64,000 nt of DNA from Thalassospira sp. HF15 (GTDB taxonomy: Bacteria > Pseudomonadota > Alphaproteobacteria > Rhodospirillales > Thalassospiraceae): assembly GCF_011806525.1 (NCBI RefSeq), contig NZ_JAAVKI010000005.1:62001-126000 (forward strand). The letters are read 5' to 3'. A program made the position numbers and the translations under genes. This document shows positions 53,500 through 62,267 of this stretch, piece by piece. Position 1 is the first letter of the stretch. The number at the start of each line of letters is the position of its first letter. Under the pieces are notes generated by a model that did not search any database, had not been told where the DNA came from, and worked only from the letters and a program-made list of their open reading frames with translations.

Positions 53500-54162
53500 A
53501 TGATGCAGACCATTACAGCCAGTGACGGCCACGTTCTTGATTGCTGGTTTGAAGCCCCGGTCGGTGAACGTCGCGGCGGGATTGTCATCCTGCAGGAAAT
53601 CTTTGGCGTCACCGATCAGCTCAAGGGCGTCGCACGGAAATATGCCGCCCTTGGCTATGAGGTTGCCATCCCTGCCCTGTTCGACCGGACCGAACACGGC
53701 GCAGTCGTTGACTTCAACGATTTTGATCGTGCCCGGACCCTGATGATGGCATCCCAATTGCCAAACACCCTTATGGACATTGATGCCGCCGTTCAGGCCT
53801 TGGCGGCCAAGGGCGGCAAGGTTGCTGTGATCGGATTTTGCTGGGGCGGCGGACTGGCGCTGCGCAGTGCCCAAACAATTGATATTGCGGCGGGCGTTTC
53901 ATTTTATGGCACGCGTATCGATCAATATCTTGATAAACCGCTGCATAAGCCGTTTCTGGCGCATTTCGGATTGTCGGACGGCCACGTCCCGGTCGAGATG
54001 ATCGAAGACGCCAAGGAGGCCCTACCTGGCATGGAAGTGCACATGTACGAGGCAGGCCACGCCTTTGCCAACGAAGCCCGCCCGTCGGCTTATGTGCCAG
54101 CCGCGGCCGAGGTTGCCCATGCCCGCACAGTCGAGTTTCTTGCCCTTCACCTTGGGACATGA
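53500..54162 (+). CDS. Dienelactone hydrolase family protein
   Basis: The 220-aa alpha/beta hydrolase has the dienelactone-hydrolase triad: Cys114 in GFCWGGG, Asp160 in GLSDGHVP and His187 in AGHAFANE, plus Glu33 in LQEIFG that orients the cysteine. It opens lactones such as dienelactone in chlorocatechol or similar pathways. Two ATGs (53500 and 53503) follow AAGGAACACGAAAGAC. It is divergent from the FAH-family gene and ends 154 bp before the histidine kinase gene. Confidence 0.87.
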   Translation: MMQTITASDGHVLDCWFEAPVGERRGGIVILQEIFGVTDQLKGVARKYAALGYEVAIPALFDRTEHGAVVDFNDFDRARTLMMASQLPNTLMDIDAAVQALAAKGGKVAVIGFCWGGGLALRSAQTIDIAAGVSFYGTRIDQYLDKPLHKPFLAHFGLSDGHVPVEMIEDAKEALPGMEVHMYEAGHAFANEARPSAYVPAAAEVAHARTVEFLALHLGT

Positions 54163-54316
54163 AATGACGGAAATCGGCCCTTGAGCACCCCTCAAATACG
54201 CCGAAAATTGACCTGTGCCCCTGCACCGCGCTGTAGATTTGCGTTGCCGTTCTGAGCGATTTCAGCGAGAACTGAGGAAACAACAAAACCAAAAACGCTG
54301 AAAACAGGGAACGCTC

Positions 54317-56074
54317 GTGACCGGATTTCATTGGTCCCGAAACCAACGACTGAGCCTTGTGGGCCGATATACATTGTTGTCGGTCGGGGTTGTCGTGTGC
54401 GCGCTTCTTGCCCTGAGCTTCATTTATCAGCGTTTTTCAAATGAACTGATTGACCGGCTAACGGGTGAAAGGCTGAGCGCGCAGGTCGCAGCCACGTCAA
54501 ACAAGCTTTCTGCCTTTCTTGATGCCCGCATCTATCAGCTGGTGACCCTGTCAAATCATCCGGCCCTGCCGGCCTTCATTGAAGCGCCGAACTCCCCGCA
54601 GGCTGAAGAAGCCCTGACGCTGCTTCGGGTCGAAGCGGATTCACCTGACCTTTATGGCGTGTTGTTCTTTGACTGGTATGACAATCTTGATCGACTGGTC
54701 GCAGGGCAGGCTGCATCGGGCCCGCCATACTGGTCGAAAAGCGGTTGGGATATTTCCGGTCTGCCGCGCGTCGAGCATGAAGGCATCGAATTCATTGGGC
54801 CAAAACTGCCTGAGAACGGCAATTCCGGCTGGATTTTGATGCGCGCCCATATCCGCGACACCGGATTGGGCCAAAACACGTCTGTGGCCCTGCATGTCCG
54901 TCTGGCATCGCTGACCGAACTTCTGGCAAGTGCGGGCGTATCGGGCGTGATTGATCCGTTGTTGCGTGCGCCGGGCGGTATTGTTCTTGATGCCACCGGG
55001 CGCCCGACAGAAGTCAGTGGTGAGCTGATCGAAGGCCCCAGTATCCTGCCGGGCTGGAACCTTGTGATGAGTGTCCGTCCGGGCACCATCCTGCAACCGA
55101 TTGATGAAACGCGTTTCTGGCTGACCGTAACCGCCGCCGTCATCATCGTCGTGATCCTCGCGATCTTTTTTGCCCTGTCGCGCAGTCTCCGCCGACGGGT
55201 CGATACCCTTGTGCAAGGCGCACACAGCATTGCGTCGGGCGATCTTTATTATCGTTTGCCCGAAGGGCGGCGCCGCGATGAAATCAGCACTGTTGCCAAG
55301 GCGTTCAACACCATGGCCTGGCAGCTCAAAGACCTGATTGATCGCACGGTGCGGGCCGAAAAGCTTGCGGTTTTGGGGCAGTTTGCCACCGGTGTCGCAC
55401 ATGAGGTCCGTAATCCGTTGGCGACCATGAAGACAACCGTGCAGGCCCTTGTGCGCAAGGAACCGGATGGCGAACGCAAGACGCTGCTTGATGATATGGG
55501 CCATCAGATTGATCGCCTGTCGCGCGTGGTCAATGATCTTCTGGCCTATGGCCGCCCCGGCGAAGCCTGCCCGCAGGAAACCGAAATCCGTGATCTGTTC
55601 CGCCAGTCATCGCGCGTTCTGACCCCGGTCGCCGAAGAAGCCCAGGTTCGGTTTTATACCAGTGGCGATTCCCGCCTGACGATCTTTGTTGATCCCGATC
55701 AGGTCTTGCAGATCCTGCTCAATATCGGGATCAACGCCATTCAGGCCTGCCAGCCCGGTGGCACGGTCAGTCTCAGGGCCGAACGCCACAATGACCAGGT
55801 CGAAATACGTGTTACCGACGATGGTGCCGGCATCCCCAAAGAGCATTTGCTTGACGTCGTGCAGCCATTTTTTACCATGAAAAGCAAAGGAACCGGACTA
55901 GGCCTGACAATCAGCCAACAACTGGTCGAGTACAATAACGGTTCAATCAATATTGAAAGTGCCCCGCAAGAGGGCACAACAATCACATTGAAGTTCCCGG
56001 CAACGAAATCGGGAGTTTCAAAAGAGGAAACATCGAAAAATGCCCCGCCAGATCAGGATTCTGATCGTCGATGA
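54317..56074 (+). CDS. Sensor histidine kinase (NtrB/DctB-like) of the sigma-54 ABC operon
   Basis: The 585-aa protein has two membrane helices (~17-37 and ~262-285) enclosing a periplasmic sensor domain, then HAMP (~285-340), HisKA with His362 (GVAHEVRNPLA), and HATPase with NIGINAIQACQPGG, DDGAGIP and GTGLGLTISQQ. It resembles kinases that pair with NtrC-type regulators. The GTG start at 54317 has AGGGA 7 nt upstream. The regulator gene overlaps its end by 35 nt. The signal is probably the compound carried by the downstream ABC importer, or a relative of it, sensed in the periplasm. Confidence 0.88.
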   Translation: MTGFHWSRNQRLSLVGRYTLLSVGVVVCALLALSFIYQRFSNELIDRLTGERLSAQVAATSNKLSAFLDARIYQLVTLSNHPALPAFIEAPNSPQAEEALTLLRVEADSPDLYGVLFFDWYDNLDRLVAGQAASGPPYWSKSGWDISGLPRVEHEGIEFIGPKLPENGNSGWILMRAHIRDTGLGQNTSVALHVRLASLTELLASAGVSGVIDPLLRAPGGIVLDATGRPTEVSGELIEGPSILPGWNLVMSVRPGTILQPIDETRFWLTVTAAVIIVVILAIFFALSRSLRRRVDTLVQGAHSIASGDLYYRLPEGRRRDEISTVAKAFNTMAWQLKDLIDRTVRAEKLAVLGQFATGVAHEVRNPLATMKTTVQALVRKEPDGERKTLLDDMGHQIDRLSRVVNDLLAYGRPGEACPQETEIRDLFRQSSRVLTPVAEEAQVRFYTSGDSRLTIFVDPDQVLQILLNIGINAIQACQPGGTVSLRAERHNDQVEIRVTDDGAGIPKEHLLDVVQPFFTMKSKGTGLGLTISQQLVEYNNGSINIESAPQEGTTITLKFPATKSGVSKEETSKNAPPDQDSDRR

Positions 56075-57410
56075 TGAGGAATCATTCGTCCGATCACTAA
56101 GCTTTGCGCTCCGCACCGAAGGCATGGATGTCACCGGCGTTCATTCCGGTGAAGATGCGTTTTTGCAGGTACGTGAAAACAAGTTCGACATCATCCTGCT
56201 GGATCTGCGCCTGCCCGGTGCCGATGGCATGGAGGTGCTTGATAGCATCCGCAAGCTTGATATCGACGTTCCTGTCATCATGATTTCGGCCCATGGCGAC
56301 ACGCGCGCCGCCGTCAAGGCCGTCAAACTCGGTGCGGCGGATTACCTGAGCAAACCGTTCGAGCTTGATGAGCTGATCCACACGATCAACACCACCCTGG
56401 ATCAGAGCCGCACGGCCCTTGAGCTTGATTACCATCGCAAGCGCAATTTGCCGACCAATGGTCTGATTGGCGAATGCGGGCCGATGCGCGAATTGCGCAC
56501 AACGATTGACCGCGTCGCACAAAGCAGCGCCAGCCGCATTCTGCTGCAAGGGGAATCCGGCACCGGCAAGGCATTGGTCGCACGCGCCATTCACGGCGAA
56601 AGCCCGCGCGCCTCAAACGCCTTTATCGAGGTCAACTGTGCCGCCCTACCAGAACAGCTGATTGAATCCGAATTGTTCGGGGCAGAAAAGGGCTCTTACA
56701 CGGGCGCGCATCAAAAACGCACCGGTCTTGTGCGCCTTGCCGATGGCGGCAGTCTGTTTCTTGATGAAATCGGTGAACTGCCACTGGCCCTGCAGGCGAA
56801 GTTTCTGCACTTCCTTGAAAATGGCGACTACCGCCCGGTCGGCAGCGAGCATTCCGCATCCGCCGATGTCCGCGTGATTGCCGCAACCAATCGTGATCTT
56901 GCCGAGGAAGTCCGACAGGGAAATTTCCGCGAGGACCTGTTTTATCGCCTGAATGTCATCACCATCGATATCCCCGCACTGCGCCACCGTGGTGAGGACA
57001 TCATCAAGCTGGTCGATCATTTCGCCGATCATCAGGCCAAGGCCGAAGGGTGCCATCCAATCCGCTTTGACGACGCCGCGCTTGATCTGCTGCGCCATCA
57101 TCGCTGGCGGGGCAATGTGCGCGAGCTTAAAAACCTGATTGAGCGGCTCACCATTCTCTATCCCTCCAAAGAAATCAGCACCGATTTGCTGCCAGCCGAG
57201 TTTCACGCCCCCGACGAAACGTCAGATGATCTGCATAGCGACATTTCCGATGGCACGTCTCAGCTGCAGGACCGTATGGAAAGCACCGAACGCCATCTGG
57301 TGCAGGATGCCCTTGATCAGGCAGACGGGCACAAGGGCCGCGCGGCAGAAATCCTTGGTATTTCACGCCATGCCCTGAAACGCCGCCTCCAAAGGCTTGG
57401 CCTGCAATAA
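56040..57410 (+). CDS. Sigma-54-dependent response regulator (NtrC/DctD family)
   Basis: The 456-aa protein has a receiver (Asp55, Lys105), an AAA+ domain (Walker A GESGTGKA 171-178, Walker B GGSLFLDE) and a Fis-type helix-turn-helix at the C-terminus (GHKGRAAEILGISRHALKRRLQRLGLQ). The sigma-54-contact motif reads GSYTGA (218-223) instead of GAFTGA. When phosphorylated it should bind enhancers and open a sigma-54 promoter. Two palindromic sites and a near-consensus sigma-54 promoter lie directly downstream of the gene, ahead of the ABC operon. The ATG follows GAGGAA. Confidence 0.92.
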   Translation: MPRQIRILIVDDEESFVRSLSFALRTEGMDVTGVHSGEDAFLQVRENKFDIILLDLRLPGADGMEVLDSIRKLDIDVPVIMISAHGDTRAAVKAVKLGAADYLSKPFELDELIHTINTTLDQSRTALELDYHRKRNLPTNGLIGECGPMRELRTTIDRVAQSSASRILLQGESGTGKALVARAIHGESPRASNAFIEVNCAALPEQLIESELFGAEKGSYTGAHQKRTGLVRLADGGSLFLDEIGELPLALQAKFLHFLENGDYRPVGSEHSASADVRVIAATNRDLAEEVRQGNFREDLFYRLNVITIDIPALRHRGEDIIKLVDHFADHQAKAEGCHPIRFDDAALDLLRHHRWRGNVRELKNLIERLTILYPSKEISTDLLPAEFHAPDETSDDLHSDISDGTSQLQDRMESTERHLVQDALDQADGHKGRAAEILGISRHALKRRLQRLGLQ

Positions 57411-57438
57411 CCCCCCAATCTGACGCATTTCCAATGCA

Positions 57439-57505
57439 CCCTTGAGCGGAAACCGCTCAAGGGTGTTTTGCTGTTTGAGCGCAAGGCGCTCAACGCAGCG
57501 CTCAA
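57439..57505 (+). promoter_or_regulatory. Twin palindromes TTGAGCG-N5-CGCTCAA: enhancer sites and/or terminator
   Basis: Exact copies of TTGAGCG-N5-CGCTCAA occur at 57442-57460 and 57475-57493, centres 33 bp apart (about three turns); an extra half site CGCTCAA is at 57499-57505. They lie 85-136 bp upstream of the sigma-54 promoter, the range of NtrC-type enhancers. The first copy is within a 12-bp stem followed by TGTTTTG, so it may also terminate the two-component operon. Confidence 0.65.
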
Positions 57506-57577
57506 AACCGCTCCATGAATTCGGACCAGAACGGTCAATCGCCCGGCTTTCCTGACTTTGCTTCGAAATTTCGCAAC

Positions 57578-57592
57578 TGGCACAGCCTTTGC
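57578..57592 (+). promoter_or_regulatory. Sigma-54 promoter of the ABC operon
   Basis: TGGCAC-N5-TTGC (57578-57583 and 57589-57592) matches the sigma-54 -24/-12 consensus with correct spacing. It lies ~60 bp ahead of the first binding-protein gene and directly behind the NtrC-type regulator gene and its palindromes. Confidence 0.85.
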
Positions 57593-57651
57593 GGAATAGC
57601 GAGACAAAGGTACAAACGCGGATGGAACAACCATTCGCAGGGAGGAAAGTC

Positions 57652-58989
57652 ATGGAGATGTTCAAACGCCCGGTTTCCGGGTGCATCACCATTATTGCTG
57701 CCACGTTCGCACTGTTTGCGGCCGATACCGCACAGGCAGAACGTTTTGAGCTGGGCGCATCTACACAGAACGCAGATGCTGTCATCGGCTGTTTGTACCC
57801 GATGACCGGACGGTCGGCGACCTATGGTCGCGACAGTATTTCCGGGATCAAGATCGCCCTTCAGGACCTCGAAGCCGAAGCCCGATCGGGCCTTGATGTA
57901 CCCAATCTTCGCGTCATCGCCGATGACCCGCGATCAAAGGCATCCTACGCGGTCCGACTGGCACAGGATTTCATCACCAATGACAAGGCCAAGTTCTTCT
58001 GCGGCATCGTGTCGTCAGGTGTGGCCCATGCCGTCAGCGATCTGGCCCGGACCGAGAAAATCGTCATGGTCGGCACCGATCATGCGTCATCCCGACTGAG
58101 CATTGAGGCCGGTCACGATTACTATTTCCGTGTCACCAATGACAGCTGGACGTCAATGGCCGCCGGTGCGCGCTATTTGCGTGACCTGCAAAAGGAAACC
58201 GGCTGGAAGCGCCTTGCCTTCGTTGGGCCGGATTATGATTACGGCCATGTTTCCTGGACGGACCTGCAGCTCGCACTTGATGAGTTGGGTGTCGAATATG
58301 AAACGGTCGGCGATCTGTGGCCCAAGCTTTATGAACCGGATTACTCGGTCTATATCAACGCCCTGCAATCGGCAAAGGCCGACGTCGTTGTTACCGCGCT
58401 CTGGGGCGGAGATTTCATCGCCTTTATCAAACAGGCGGCATCAACCCGCTTCTTTGAAACCACCCGCCTGGCGAATTTCGATACCGGGGCCAATTACGAT
58501 GTGATGATGGCGCTTGGTGATCAGCCCTATCCGGGTTTGATCCTGTCAGCGCGCCATCACAATAACTGGCCCGAAACTGGCCGCAACAAGCGGTTCGTCA
58601 AACAGTTCCACGACATGACCGGGCGCTATCCGACCTATGCGGCCGAAGGCGCCTATACCGGGATCATCGCCATTGCACGCGCCATTGAAAAGGCTGGCGG
58701 CGTTGATGATGACCGCGCCCTGATCACAGCCCTCGAAGGATTGCAACTGGCCCTGCCCGAAGATCCGCCGGGCTTTGCATCCTACATCGATCCCGAAACT
58801 CACCAGATTGTCCAGGCGCAAGCCGTGGGCACGGTCGTCCACAACGAAGACTTTCCGCCATCAAAACTGATGGTGGGGAATTGGGCGATCTACGATGCCG
58901 AAGACCTCAAACCATCAAAAGAGATGGTCAAACGTCGCCGCGATGCCGTGGCGGGCGGGTCGGAGGCAGTTCCACCGCCAACTCCATGA
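57652..58989 (+). CDS. LIV-type substrate-binding protein, first of two in the operon
   Basis: The 445-aa protein has a Sec signal peptide (cleavage near TAQAERF) and a Peripla_BP_6 domain (AVIGCLYPMTGRSATYGRDSISGIKIALQDL). It is the first gene after the sigma-54 promoter. The ATG at 57652 has GGAGG 6 nt upstream; the frame reads back into the promoter, so earlier starts are ruled out. A second binding-protein gene follows after 21 bp with a different sequence. The C-terminus ends VAGGSEAVPPPTP. The ligand is unknown. Confidence 0.88.
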   Translation: MEMFKRPVSGCITIIAATFALFAADTAQAERFELGASTQNADAVIGCLYPMTGRSATYGRDSISGIKIALQDLEAEARSGLDVPNLRVIADDPRSKASYAVRLAQDFITNDKAKFFCGIVSSGVAHAVSDLARTEKIVMVGTDHASSRLSIEAGHDYYFRVTNDSWTSMAAGARYLRDLQKETGWKRLAFVGPDYDYGHVSWTDLQLALDELGVEYETVGDLWPKLYEPDYSVYINALQSAKADVVVTALWGGDFIAFIKQAASTRFFETTRLANFDTGANYDVMMALGDQPYPGLILSARHHNNWPETGRNKRFVKQFHDMTGRYPTYAAEGAYTGIIAIARAIEKAGGVDDDRALITALEGLQLALPEDPPGFASYIDPETHQIVQAQAVGTVVHNEDFPPSKLMVGNWAIYDAEDLKPSKEMVKRRRDAVAGGSEAVPPPTP

Positions 58990-59010
58990 CTTTTCCTAAG
59001 GGAGGAAATA

Positions 59011-60324
59011 GTGAAGAACAATAAATCAAAATTCAGCAAATACCTTGTTTCGGGCGTCGCAGCCCTCGCCCTTGCAGCTGGCGCAGCCGGTTCTGCATCG
59101 GCGGCTGAAAACGGCAAGTTCCGCGTCGGGATCGTAACCTTCCTGTCCGGTCCGGCAGCGGGTCCGTTCGGTGTTCCGTCGGCAAATGCCGCCAAGGTTC
59201 TTGTTGATGAACTGAACAAGGGCAACCTGCCTGCACCTTACGATAAGGTCGGCATCAACGGCTTGGAAATCGAAGCCGTGGTCATCGACGAAGCCGGTGG
59301 TGCAACCAAGCAGGTTGAAGAATACCGCAACCTTGTTCAGCGTCAGAAAGTCGATGCTGTCATCGGCTATGTTTCTTCGGGCGACTGCCTGGCGATTGCG
59401 CCGGTTGCCGAAGAACTGAAAACCTTCACCATCGCATATGACTGCGGTACTCCCCGTCTCTTTGCTGACAACCCGGACGCGGCCTACATGTTCCGTACCG
59501 GTCTTGATGCATCGGTCGATAACATCGGTGCTGTTCGCTATCTCGCAGCGACCCGCCCGGACGTCACCCGTCTTGCCGGTATCCAGCAGAACTATTCCTG
59601 GGGCCAGGACAGCTGGGCTGACTTCACCGCTGCTGCTTCGGCCCTGATGCCGGAAGCAGAAGTCGTCGAAGAACAGTTCCCGAAAATCTATCAGGGTCAG
59701 TACGGTGCTGAAATCTCCGCCCTGTCGGTGAAACGCCCGGAAGTCGTTCACAGCTCCTTCTGGGGTGGCGACATGGAAGCGCTGGTTCTGCAGGCAAACG
59801 CACGTGGCCTTCTTGAAGATGCAACCGGCCTTCTGACCTGCGGCGAAGCATCCTTTGCCACCTACAAGGATCAGGCCCCGAACGGCATGATCATCGGTGC
59901 ACGTGGCCCGTTCGGCCAGTTTGCCCCGGACAACGAACTGAACACCTGGTTTGAGGGTGTCTATCAGAATGCCTACGATCTGGAACCGGTCTACCCGGCA
60001 ACCAAAATGGCACAGGCGATCCTTGGTCTGAAATATGCTGCTGAAAATGCCGGTGTTGGCGACAAGGAAATCGCATCTGCAGAGCAGCTGGCCGCTGCCA
60101 TGAAAGGTGCCACCTTTGAGTCGGTTTCGGGCACGGTTGAAATGGCGCGCGCAAACGGCCATCAGGCAATGCAGGGTATCACCTATGGTGAATACCACTA
60201 CGAAGACGGCGTTGCCTCGATCAAGAACGCTGTTTCGTTCGCTGGCGAATGCGTAACCCCCCCGGAAGGTGTTGCTGCTGCGGACTGGATCGCAGACGGC
60301 TTCCCGGGCGCTCAGTGTAACTAA
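59011..60324 (+). CDS. LIV-type substrate-binding protein, second of two in the operon
   Basis: The 437-aa protein has a Sec signal peptide (AAGAAGSASAAE) and a Peripla_BP_6 domain with FRVGIVTFLSGPAAGPFGVPS and VDAVIGYVSSGDCLAIAPVAEE. It starts with GTG at 59011 behind GGAGGAAATA. It is not a duplicate of the preceding binding protein, as the sequences are only distantly alike by eye. The coding sequence uses strongly preferred codons, which suggests high expression. A strong hairpin separates it from the permease genes. Confidence 0.88.
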   Translation: MKNNKSKFSKYLVSGVAALALAAGAAGSASAAENGKFRVGIVTFLSGPAAGPFGVPSANAAKVLVDELNKGNLPAPYDKVGINGLEIEAVVIDEAGGATKQVEEYRNLVQRQKVDAVIGYVSSGDCLAIAPVAEELKTFTIAYDCGTPRLFADNPDAAYMFRTGLDASVDNIGAVRYLAATRPDVTRLAGIQQNYSWGQDSWADFTAAASALMPEAEVVEEQFPKIYQGQYGAEISALSVKRPEVVHSSFWGGDMEALVLQANARGLLEDATGLLTCGEASFATYKDQAPNGMIIGARGPFGQFAPDNELNTWFEGVYQNAYDLEPVYPATKMAQAILGLKYAAENAGVGDKEIASAEQLAAAMKGATFESVSGTVEMARANGHQAMQGITYGEYHYEDGVASIKNAVSFAGECVTPPEGVAAADWIADGFPGAQCN

Positions 60325-60359
60325 GCTGCCCGCTCTGTTTCAGAGAGCTTCCTGATCCT

Positions 60360-60390
60360 GCGGACATCCCACCTCCCTGGGGATGTCCGC
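60360..60390 (+). other. Strong hairpin between the second binding-protein gene and livH
   Basis: GCGGACATCCC (60360-60370) pairs with GGGATGTCCGC (60380-60390), followed by CCTTTTCCC. This may partly terminate or protect the binding-protein mRNA, giving it higher levels than the membrane subunits. Confidence 0.7.
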
Positions 60391-60418
60391 CCTTTTCCCT
60401 GCACACTGGATATTTGTG

Positions 60419-61318
60419 ATGACAAGTCTTCTTGCCGTCCTGATTGATGGCTCGATCTATGCATCGTGGCTGTTTCTTGTGGCTGCTGGCCTGACCGTGA
60501 TTTACGGGGTGATGCGCATCCTGAACATGGCGCATGGCAGCTTCTATGCCATCGGCGCCTATTCGGCGGCTTCCCTCGTTGGCTGGTATTTCAACAATGG
60601 CATGGGCCCGGCCTGGGTCAGCTATCTGCTGCTGGTGGGTGCCGCGCTGGTTGCCGGTCTGATTGTCGGTGTGATCGTCGAACGCGGATTGCTGCGCCTG
60701 ATGTATGGCCGCGACGAAATCCTGATGGTGATCATTACCTATGCCCTTCTTCTGATCCTTGAAGACGGCATGAAAATCGTCTGGGGTGTCAGCCCCTATT
60801 TCGCCTATCAGCCCTATTCCGAACTCGGGCGTACATCGCTCGGATTACTCAAGGTTTCCAATTACGACGTCGCCTTGGTCGGTGTGTCCGCCCTGCTTGG
60901 TCTTGGCCTGTGGGCGTGGCTTGAACGCACCAATCAGGGCAAGGTCCTGCGTGCCGTGATCCATGACCGCGAAATCGCGGTTGCCATGGGTGTGAACGTA
61001 AAACTGATGTTCACCATCACCTTTGTTCTTGGCACCACGCTGGGTGCGCTTGCCGGTGCATTGACCGCGCCTGCGATCTCGGTTGTGCCGGGGATCGGTA
61101 TCGAAGTGATCGTGCTGGCCTTCGCCGTTGTCGTCATTGGCGGCCTTGGCAGCATTGGCGGTGCGGCAGTCGGCGCGCTTCTGGTCGGACTGAGCCGTGC
61201 GGCCGCGGTCCACTATGCCCCTGAATTCGAACTGTTCGTCATTTATGGCGTGATGTCGCTGGTTCTCGCGTTCCGTCCCGAAGGCCTGTTTGGCCGTACT
61301 TTGGTGAGGAAAATCTGA
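60419..61318 (+). CDS. LIV-type ABC transporter permease (LivH-like)
   Basis: The 299-aa protein has about eight membrane helices with the LivH pattern (GLTVIYGVMRILNMAHGSFYAIGAYSAASLVG; VVVIGGLGSIGGAAVGALLVGLS). The ATG at 60419 fits the family start; an earlier in-frame ATG lies inside the hairpin stem and is rejected. The livM-like gene follows with a 1-nt gap. Confidence 0.88.
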   Translation: MTSLLAVLIDGSIYASWLFLVAAGLTVIYGVMRILNMAHGSFYAIGAYSAASLVGWYFNNGMGPAWVSYLLLVGAALVAGLIVGVIVERGLLRLMYGRDEILMVIITYALLLILEDGMKIVWGVSPYFAYQPYSELGRTSLGLLKVSNYDVALVGVSALLGLGLWAWLERTNQGKVLRAVIHDREIAVAMGVNVKLMFTITFVLGTTLGALAGALTAPAISVVPGIGIEVIVLAFAVVVIGGLGSIGGAAVGALLVGLSRAAAVHYAPEFELFVIYGVMSLVLAFRPEGLFGRTLVRKI

Positions 61319-61319
61319 C

Positions 61320-62267
61320 ATGCGTCTTGATAAAACTGAAATCTCGCTCGGACTGGTCGCACTTGCCTGCGTTCTGTTCGGCTTCGTTTCGCCGGGTTGG
61401 CTGATCTTCCTTCTGACCATCGCACTGGCCAAGGCGCTTGTCGTGCAAGGCGTCGTCATGCAGATGCGTTCCGGCCTCGTGTCCTTTGGTCAGGGCCTGT
61501 TCTATTGCATCGGTGGGTACACTGTTGGCATGGGCGGTCAGTTCTTTGGCATTCATGATGCGATTGCCGCCCTGTCGCTGGGTATGTTTGTCGCCATCGT
61601 CATTGCGATGCTGCTGGGCCTGTTGCTGACACGTTATCGCGAAATCTTCTTTGCGATGCTGTCGCTGGCCTTCTCGATGATCCTGTTTGGCATTCTCGTC
61701 AAAAGTCAGGAACTGGGCAGCACGGACGGCTTTAACGTTCATGACTGGACCCTGTTTGGCTGGGCCCCCGAAGCAGGTGCGGGCAGCCAGCATACGGTCT
61801 TTACCATGACTGTGGTTGCCGGTCTGATCGTTGCTGTTCTTCTCCATCGCTACACCAAGGCTGGCGTGGGTGTTATTTGCGAAGCGGTTCGCGAAAACGA
61901 AGTCCGTGTTGAATATCTCGGCCTGTCGCCGCGCTGGTTGCTGTATGGCAACTATGTTGCTGCGGCCGCTGTTTCCGCCCTTGGTGGCGGCCTGACGGCA
62001 CTGGCCACCGGCCACGTCGATCCGGAAATGGCCTATTGGACCACGTCGGGTGAGTTTGTCTTCATCGCACTGCTCGGTGGACTGGGCCATGTGGCGGCAC
62101 CGTTTATCGCGGCCATCGTCTTCTCGTTCGTGCGGACCTACGCCATCGAATTCGTTCCCCATACCTGGCAGATGATCCTCGGTTTCACGCTGCTTGCGGT
62201 CATCATCTTCCTGCCCAAAGGGCTGTGGAGCCTGGTCAGCCGTGAAAAAACAGGAGAACGGGCATGA
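61320..62267 (+). CDS. LIV-type ABC transporter permease (LivM-like)
   Basis: The 315-aa protein has about nine membrane helices and the LivM block VSFGQGLFYCIGGYTVGMGG. It forms the channel with the LivH-like protein. GAGGAAAA precedes its ATG, and its end overlaps the LivG gene start by 4 nt (ATGA). Confidence 0.88.
   Translation: MRLDKTEISLGLVALACVLFGFVSPGWLIFLLTIALAKALVVQGVVMQMRSGLVSFGQGLFYCIGGYTVGMGGQFFGIHDAIAALSLGMFVAIVIAMLLGLLLTRYREIFFAMLSLAFSMILFGILVKSQELGSTDGFNVHDWTLFGWAPEAGAGSQHTVFTMTVVAGLIVAVLLHRYTKAGVGVICEAVRENEVRVEYLGLSPRWLLYGNYVAAAAVSALGGGLTALATGHVDPEMAYWTTSGEFVFIALLGGLGHVAAPFIAAIVFSFVRTYAIEFVPHTWQMILGFTLLAVIIFLPKGLWSLVSREKTGERA

Noticed and set aside
54181-54195. TTGAG-N5-CTCAA upstream of the histidine kinase as a third enhancer copy
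   Set aside because: The arms are shorter and the spacing differs by four bases from the two exact sites downstream of the regulator gene.
56691-56708. GSYTGA in place of GAFTGA as a sign that the NtrC-type regulator cannot contact sigma-54
   Set aside because: The core Thr-Gly-Ala is kept and tyrosine at this place occurs in working members; the sigma-54 promoter beside it argues for activity.
59026-60198. A 390-codon antisense frame across the second binding-protein gene of the sigma-54 operon
   Set aside because: Cys/Phe-rich shadow of a strongly codon-biased gene, with no ribosome binding site and no family.
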